DNA from: Marinobacter nauticus
GTDB taxonomy: Bacteria; Pseudomonadota; Gammaproteobacteria; Enterobacterales; Shewanellaceae
Length of the DNA stretch: 64,000 nucleotides
Direction of reading: 5' to 3'
Assembly (NCBI RefSeq): GCF_019801015.1
Contig: NZ_JAHVJZ010000004.1
Span: 186,001-250,000 of the forward strand
This document shows positions 60,441 through 64,000 of the stretch, one piece after another. The stretch's first letter is position 1; every line of letters starts with the position of its first letter. The translations under genes were made by a program, and so were the position numbers. The notes beneath the pieces were generated by a model that saw only the letters and a program-made list of their open reading frames with translations, made no database searches and was not told the DNA's origin.

Positions 60441-61215
60441 AGGCGGCGATGGCGACCACCGAGATGATCAACGTGGCCAGAGCGTTCACCTTGGGGCTCA
60501 CGCCAAGTCGCACCGACGAGAACACCACCATCGGCAGGGTTGACGCGCTGGGGCCGGAGACGAAGCTGGCGATCACCAGATCATCCAGCGACAGGGTAAA
60601 GGCCAGCAGCCAGCCTGCCAGCAACGCCGGGGCGATGGATGGCAGAGTGATCAGGAAGAACACCTTCAGCGGCGGCGCACCCAGATCCAGGGCCGCCTCT
60701 TCGATGGAGCGATCCAGTTCTCTCAGGCGCGAGGCGACCACCACCGCCACGTAAGCGGAGCAGAACGTGGTGTGGGCGATCCAGATGGTCATAAAGCCGC
60801 GCTGGGTCGGCCACCCCAGAGACTGCGCCATCGCCACAAACAGCAACAACAGCGACAGACCGGTGATCACCTCAGGCATCACCAGCGGCGCGGTGATCAT
60901 AAAGGCGAAGGGTGTCTCCCCTTTGAAGCGACCCATCCGCGTCATTACGAAAGCCGCGATGGTGCCCAATATCACCGCCGCACACGCTGCCATAAAGGCG
61001 ATGGAGAGGCTGAGAATCACCCCGTTCATCATCAGGCTGTCCTGGAACAGCTCACCGTACCATTTGGTGGAAAAGCCGGCCCAGACCGTCACCAGCCGGG
61101 AGCTGTTAAAGGAGTAGATCACCAGGATCAGAATGGGGCCGTACAGAAACAACATCGCCAGGCTGAGCACCAGAGTGCGCAGTGGGGAGCGGCTTACCGG
61201 AATGGGTGTGCTCAT
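60367..61215 (-). CDS. potI: Putrescine ABC transporter permease PotI
   Basis: A 282-residue inner-membrane permease with six helices (LRTLVLSLAMLFLYGPILIL at the N-terminus, MMNGVILSLSIAFMAACAAV near 80). The EAA loop EEAALDLGAPPLKVFFLITL (about 177-196), which couples to the ATPase, is canonical. Its start overlaps the potH stop in ATGA. Last gene of potFGHI; the tail ends inside the convergent LysR gene. Confidence 0.93.
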   Translation of the reverse strand: MSTPIPVSRSPLRTLVLSLAMLFLYGPILILVIYSFNSSRLVTVWAGFSTKWYGELFQDSLMMNGVILSLSIAFMAACAAVILGTIAAFVMTRMGRFKGETPFAFMITAPLVMPEVITGLSLLLLFVAMAQSLGWPTQRGFMTIWIAHTTFCSAYVAVVVASRLRELDRSIEEAALDLGAPPLKVFFLITLPSIAPALLAGWLLAFTLSLDDLVIASFVSGPSASTLPMVVFSSVRLGVSPKVNALATLIISVVAIAAFIGWYLMARQEKRRKEELRLQAMG

Positions 61216-62132
61216 GCCTGCCCCTCCAACTCTTTGGTCTGATAACGATGGAACCAGAGGATCGGCACCATCAACAGCAACAACATCACCATGGCCACGG
61301 CGGACGCCACCGGCCAGTCTCGGTTATTAAAGAACTCCTGCCACAGCACCCGGCCAATCAGCAGCGAGTCCGGCCCACCAAGCAGTTCAGGGATCACAAA
61401 CTCCCCGACCGCCGGAATAAACACCAGCATCGCCCCGGCAATCACGCCCCCTTTGATGGCGGGCAGAATCACCTGGAAAAAGATGGTGATCTGACGGGCA
61501 CCCAAATCCTGCGCGGCTTCCACCAGGGAGTAATCCAGGCGCATCAGCGAGGAGTAGAGCGGCAGAATCATAAAGGGCAGATAGGCGTAGACGATGCCGA
61601 TGTAAACCGCCCAGGGCGTGTGCAGGATCTGCAGGGGTTGATCAATCACCCCAAGCCAGAGCAGCAGGTTGTTCATCAGGCCGTTGTTCTTAAGGATCCC
61701 AATCCAGGCGTAGATGCGGATCAGGAATGAGGTCCAGCTCGGCAGGATGATCAGCATCAGCAGCAGATTCCGGCTGGACGGCGTGGAGTGCACGATGGCC
61801 CAGGCGATCGGCAGCCCCATCAGCAGACAGAACAGAGTGGAGTGCGCCGCAATCTTCAGCGATTGCAGATAGCTGTCCACGTAGAGGTCGTCTTCCAGCA
61901 GGTAGTAGTAGTTGCTGATGTTCAGCACCATCTGCAGCTTGTCATCAACAAAGGTCACCAGGTCGCTGTAGGGCGGAATGGCGATCTGCGCTTCTGACAA
62001 CGAGATCTTGAAGACGATGGCAAAGGGCACCAGGAAGAACAGCGCCAGCCAGCCATAGGGCAGACTGATCACCAGCGAGCGGCCCAGCCGGCGTTTTCGC
62101 CATGAGGCCTTCAGTTTGGTTGTCAGGCTCAT
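61212..62132 (-). CDS. potH: Putrescine ABC transporter permease PotH
   Basis: A 306-residue permease. The start at 62132 (MSLTTKLKASWRKRRLGRSL) overlaps the potG stop in ATGA; a longer frame is not conserved. Helices include YGWLALFFLVPFAIVFKISL and SLKIAAHSTLFCLLMGLPIA. The EAA loop VEAAQDLGARQITIFFQVIL (about 209-228) is present. Forms the pore with PotI. Confidence 0.94.
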   Translation of the reverse strand: MSLTTKLKASWRKRRLGRSLVISLPYGWLALFFLVPFAIVFKISLSEAQIAIPPYSDLVTFVDDKLQMVLNISNYYYLLEDDLYVDSYLQSLKIAAHSTLFCLLMGLPIAWAIVHSTPSSRNLLLMLIILPSWTSFLIRIYAWIGILKNNGLMNNLLLWLGVIDQPLQILHTPWAVYIGIVYAYLPFMILPLYSSLMRLDYSLVEAAQDLGARQITIFFQVILPAIKGGVIAGAMLVFIPAVGEFVIPELLGGPDSLLIGRVLWQEFFNNRDWPVASAVAMVMLLLLMVPILWFHRYQTKELEGQA

Positions 62133-63262
62133 ACGGTCAGTACCACACAGGCGTCGGACTGCCAGCTGAGCCAGACGGTTTCTTCCCACACCGGCTGGCC
62201 ATTGCGCAGTCGGTCGACGTTCGGCTTGGTGGCGGTCACCTTAATGCCGGAAGGCAGGCGTACGTGGTAGATCGACTGGCCCCCCAGGTAAGCGATGTCT
62301 TCCACCACGCCCTGGCAGGCGTTATCGGCGTCCGCCGGGCGTTGACGGGTCAGTGCCACCTTCTCCGGCCGCACTGCCACCATCAGGGCCATCCCTTCGC
62401 CAGCAGAAACCGGATGGTCAACCTGAATGGGGGACGGCAGGGCATCGCACTGGATGGTGTCGCCCTCCTTCTCCATCAGGTTGCCTTCAAAAATGTTGAC
62501 CGAACCAATGAACTCCGCGCTCATGCGGCAGTTCGGCGATTCGTAGATCTCTTTGGGCTTGCCCACCTGTACCAGACGGCCGCGATCCATGATCGCCAGA
62601 CGCCAGGCCATGGTCATCGCCTCTTCCTGATCGTGGGTCACCATGACGCAGGTCACGCCGACACGTTCCAGGATGTCCACCACTTCCAGCTGCATCTGCT
62701 CACGCAGTTTCTTATCCAGAGCCCCCATCGGCTCATCCAGAAGCAGCAGCTTAGGCCGCTTGGCCAGACTGCGGGCGAGCGCCACACGCTGACGCTGGCC
62801 ACCGGACAGTTGGTGGGGTTTGCGTCGGGCGTACTCGGTCATGTGGACGATCTCCAGCATCTCTTTAACCCGGCGGTTGATCTCGTCCTTGGGGATCTTG
62901 TCCTGCTTCAGGCCGAAGGCGATGTTGTCCCACACCGTCATGTGGGGAAACAGGGCATAAGACTGGAACATCATGTTCACCGGACGCTCGAACGGTGGCA
63001 CGCTGGCGAGGTCCTCGCCATCCAGCAGGATCTGCCCGGCCGTCGGCGACTCAAAGCCCGCCAGCATCCTGAGCAATGTGGATTTGCCGCAACCGGACGC
63101 GCCCAGCAGAGCAAAAATTTCCCCTTCGTAAATCGTCAGATCAACCCCGTCCACGGCGACAGCGCCGTCGAAGGATTTGCTGATCCCTTTGATTTGCAAA
63201 AGCGGTTTGGGTGGTTTGATTGAGGCGGTTGCCGTATCCGTTGCCTGTTCCATCGCGGCCAT
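62129..63262 (-). CDS. potG: Putrescine ABC transporter ATPase PotG
   Basis: A 377-residue ATPase, equal in length to E. coli PotG. The start at 63262 (MAAMEQATDTATASIKPPKP) has AGGGAG seven bases before. Walker A GASGCGKST near 67, Q-loop FQSYALFPHMTV, signature LSGGQRQRVALARSL, Walker B LLLLDEPMGALD, H-loop VMVTHDQEEAMT, and a C-terminal TOBE domain (about 290-377). A stem-loop in the 210-bp gap from potF may lower its expression relative to the binding protein. Confidence 0.95.
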   Translation of the reverse strand: MAAMEQATDTATASIKPPKPLLQIKGISKSFDGAVAVDGVDLTIYEGEIFALLGASGCGKSTLLRMLAGFESPTAGQILLDGEDLASVPPFERPVNMMFQSYALFPHMTVWDNIAFGLKQDKIPKDEINRRVKEMLEIVHMTEYARRKPHQLSGGQRQRVALARSLAKRPKLLLLDEPMGALDKKLREQMQLEVVDILERVGVTCVMVTHDQEEAMTMAWRLAIMDRGRLVQVGKPKEIYESPNCRMSAEFIGSVNIFEGNLMEKEGDTIQCDALPSPIQVDHPVSAGEGMALMVAVRPEKVALTRQRPADADNACQGVVEDIAYLGGQSIYHVRLPSGIKVTATKPNVDRLRNGQPVWEETVWLSWQSDACVVLTV

Positions 63263-63378
63263 GGGTAAACTCCCTGTTATTGTTATGGCGAGGGGTGGCG
63301 CTGGCCCTGACGGACTCCATGATCCGACCGCTTCAGGGTCTCCAGCTCTGTGACTCGGTATCGAGCCCAAAAAGGGGC

Positions 63379-63431
63379 GGGCAGCGGGGAAGACTAAACC
63401 CCCCCAGGTCCAAAGCGTCGACCCGCTGCCC
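63379..63431 (-). other. Stem-loop between potF and potG
   Basis: Ten-base arms GGGCAGCGGG (63379-63388) and CCCGCTGCCC (63422-63431) enclose a 33-base loop; a T5 tract lies about nine bases past it on the minus strand. It could stabilise the potF 3' end or reduce read-through to potGHI. Confidence 0.5.
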
Positions 63432-63472
63432 TACTACTCGTTACTGTCTAACAATCCTTTGTTTTAAGCCGG

Positions 63473-64000
63473 TTACAAACCTTTCTTGATGCGGTTCCAG
63501 GATGAGGTCAGAGCCCGGTTCATCTTCGGCGGGGTGATCTTGGCGCCCCACAGCTTGGCTTGTACGTCGGCCGGCGGGTAGATGCCCGGGTGACCGGTCA
63601 CTTCCTCGTCGATGGTTTCCTTGGAGGACGGGATCGCATTGGCGTACCACACGTAGTTGGAGATCTCCGCCATCACATCCGGACGCATCAGGTAATCGAT
63701 AAACTTGTGGGCCGCATCGACGTTGCGTGCATCACGCGGAATCGCCATCAGATCGAACCACACCAGGGTGCCTTCCTGCGGGATCACATACTCAACGGTG
63801 ATGCCGTTATCCGCCTCATCCGCACGGTCTGCAGCCTGCAGAATGTCACCAGACCAACCTACTGCCAGACAGATGTCGCCGTTGGCCAGATCATTGATGA
63901 ACTGAGAGGAGTGGAAGTAGGTGATGTAAGGACGCACCTTGAGCAGCAGCTCTTCCGCCGGCTTCACGTCTTTCGGGTTGGTGGAGTTGGGATCCATACC
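63473..64000 (-). CDS. potF: Putrescine-binding protein PotF (N-terminus beyond window)
   Basis: The last 175 or so residues of a periplasmic polyamine-binding protein: LKVRPYITYFHSSQFINDLA, CLAVGWSGDILQAADRADEA, YVIPQEGTLVWFDLMAIPRD, AHKFIDYLMRPDVMAEISNY, VTGHPGIYPPADVQ and the end SSWNRIKKGL. This matches PotF C-termini. The Trp, Asp and Tyr of the ligand-binding region fit polyamine binding. Transcribed into potGHI. It resembles the PotF-like protein of the agmatine operon but is a distinct copy. The reading frame continues past the right edge, so its start is not seen. Confidence 0.93.
   Translation of the reverse strand, partial: GMDPNSTNPKDVKPAEELLLKVRPYITYFHSSQFINDLANGDICLAVGWSGDILQAADRADEADNGITVEYVIPQEGTLVWFDLMAIPRDARNVDAAHKFIDYLMRPDVMAEISNYVWYANAIPSSKETIDEEVTGHPGIYPPADVQAKLWGAKITPPKMNRALTSSWNRIKKGL

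Overview
This window looks like a chromosomal segment of a marine gammaproteobacterium of the order Alteromonadales. A Ferrimonas- or Shewanella-like organism is my inference, from the gene set: the recR-ybaB-dnaX-apt block, a TonB2-type system with a TtpC-like subunit, several large TonB-dependent receptors and potFGHI. Coding density is high and the DNA is fairly GC-rich. I saw no rRNA or tRNA gene, no CRISPR array and no intact insertion sequence.

Layout. (1) 1-8054, all leftward: the start of a CnoX/YbbN-type co-chaperone (cut by the window edge), htpG, a LuxR-type sensor-like protein without a DNA-binding domain, then recR, ybaB, dnaX and apt. (2) 8345-10562, leftward: a copper-related RiPP operon of the HvfABC (bufferin-like) type. 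The precursor carries ten EGKCG motifs in 48-bp tandem repeats. A strong terminator separates precursor from enzymes, and an overlooked 39-residue membrane protein lies downstream. (3) 10782-13558: dusC, a META-domain lipoprotein and a methyltransferase. (4) 13619-36077, leftward: an outer-membrane uptake island. Four large TonB-dependent receptors surround a complete energising operon (DUF3450, TtpC-like, ExbB, ExbD, TonB, TPR protein) and a DUF885 lipoprotein peptidase, with two porins at the far end. Two receptors of different subfamilies share nearly the same 5' leader and signal peptide.

(5) 36319-46983: polB (leftward), then rightward a CNT nucleoside transporter, dinG with a good LexA box, a TSUP permease, priC, DUF2057, a deacetylase-family protein, a ComFB-like protein, DUF3108 and DUF2919. 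(6) 47029-64000: amine and amino-acid catabolism. It holds a beta-alanine operon (omega-aminotransferase, MmsA, glutamine amidotransferase), divergent from an XRE-cupin regulator and a PuuC-type aldehyde dehydrogenase; an agmatine operon (aguA, aguB and a private PotF-like binding protein) divergent from a LysR gene; glutaryl-CoA genes (gcdH and a CoA-transferase) divergent from a GcdR-like LysR gene; and potFGHI, cut at the right edge.

How they fit together (inference from families and gene order): agmatine and putrescine are imported, agmatine is converted to putrescine, aldehyde intermediates are oxidised by PuuC, beta-alanine is burned through malonate semialdehyde to acetyl-CoA, and glutarate enters through glutaryl-CoA. 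The four receptors plausibly draw on the adjacent TonB2 motor, and the DUF885 protein could process imported peptides. Their substrates cannot be read from sequence.
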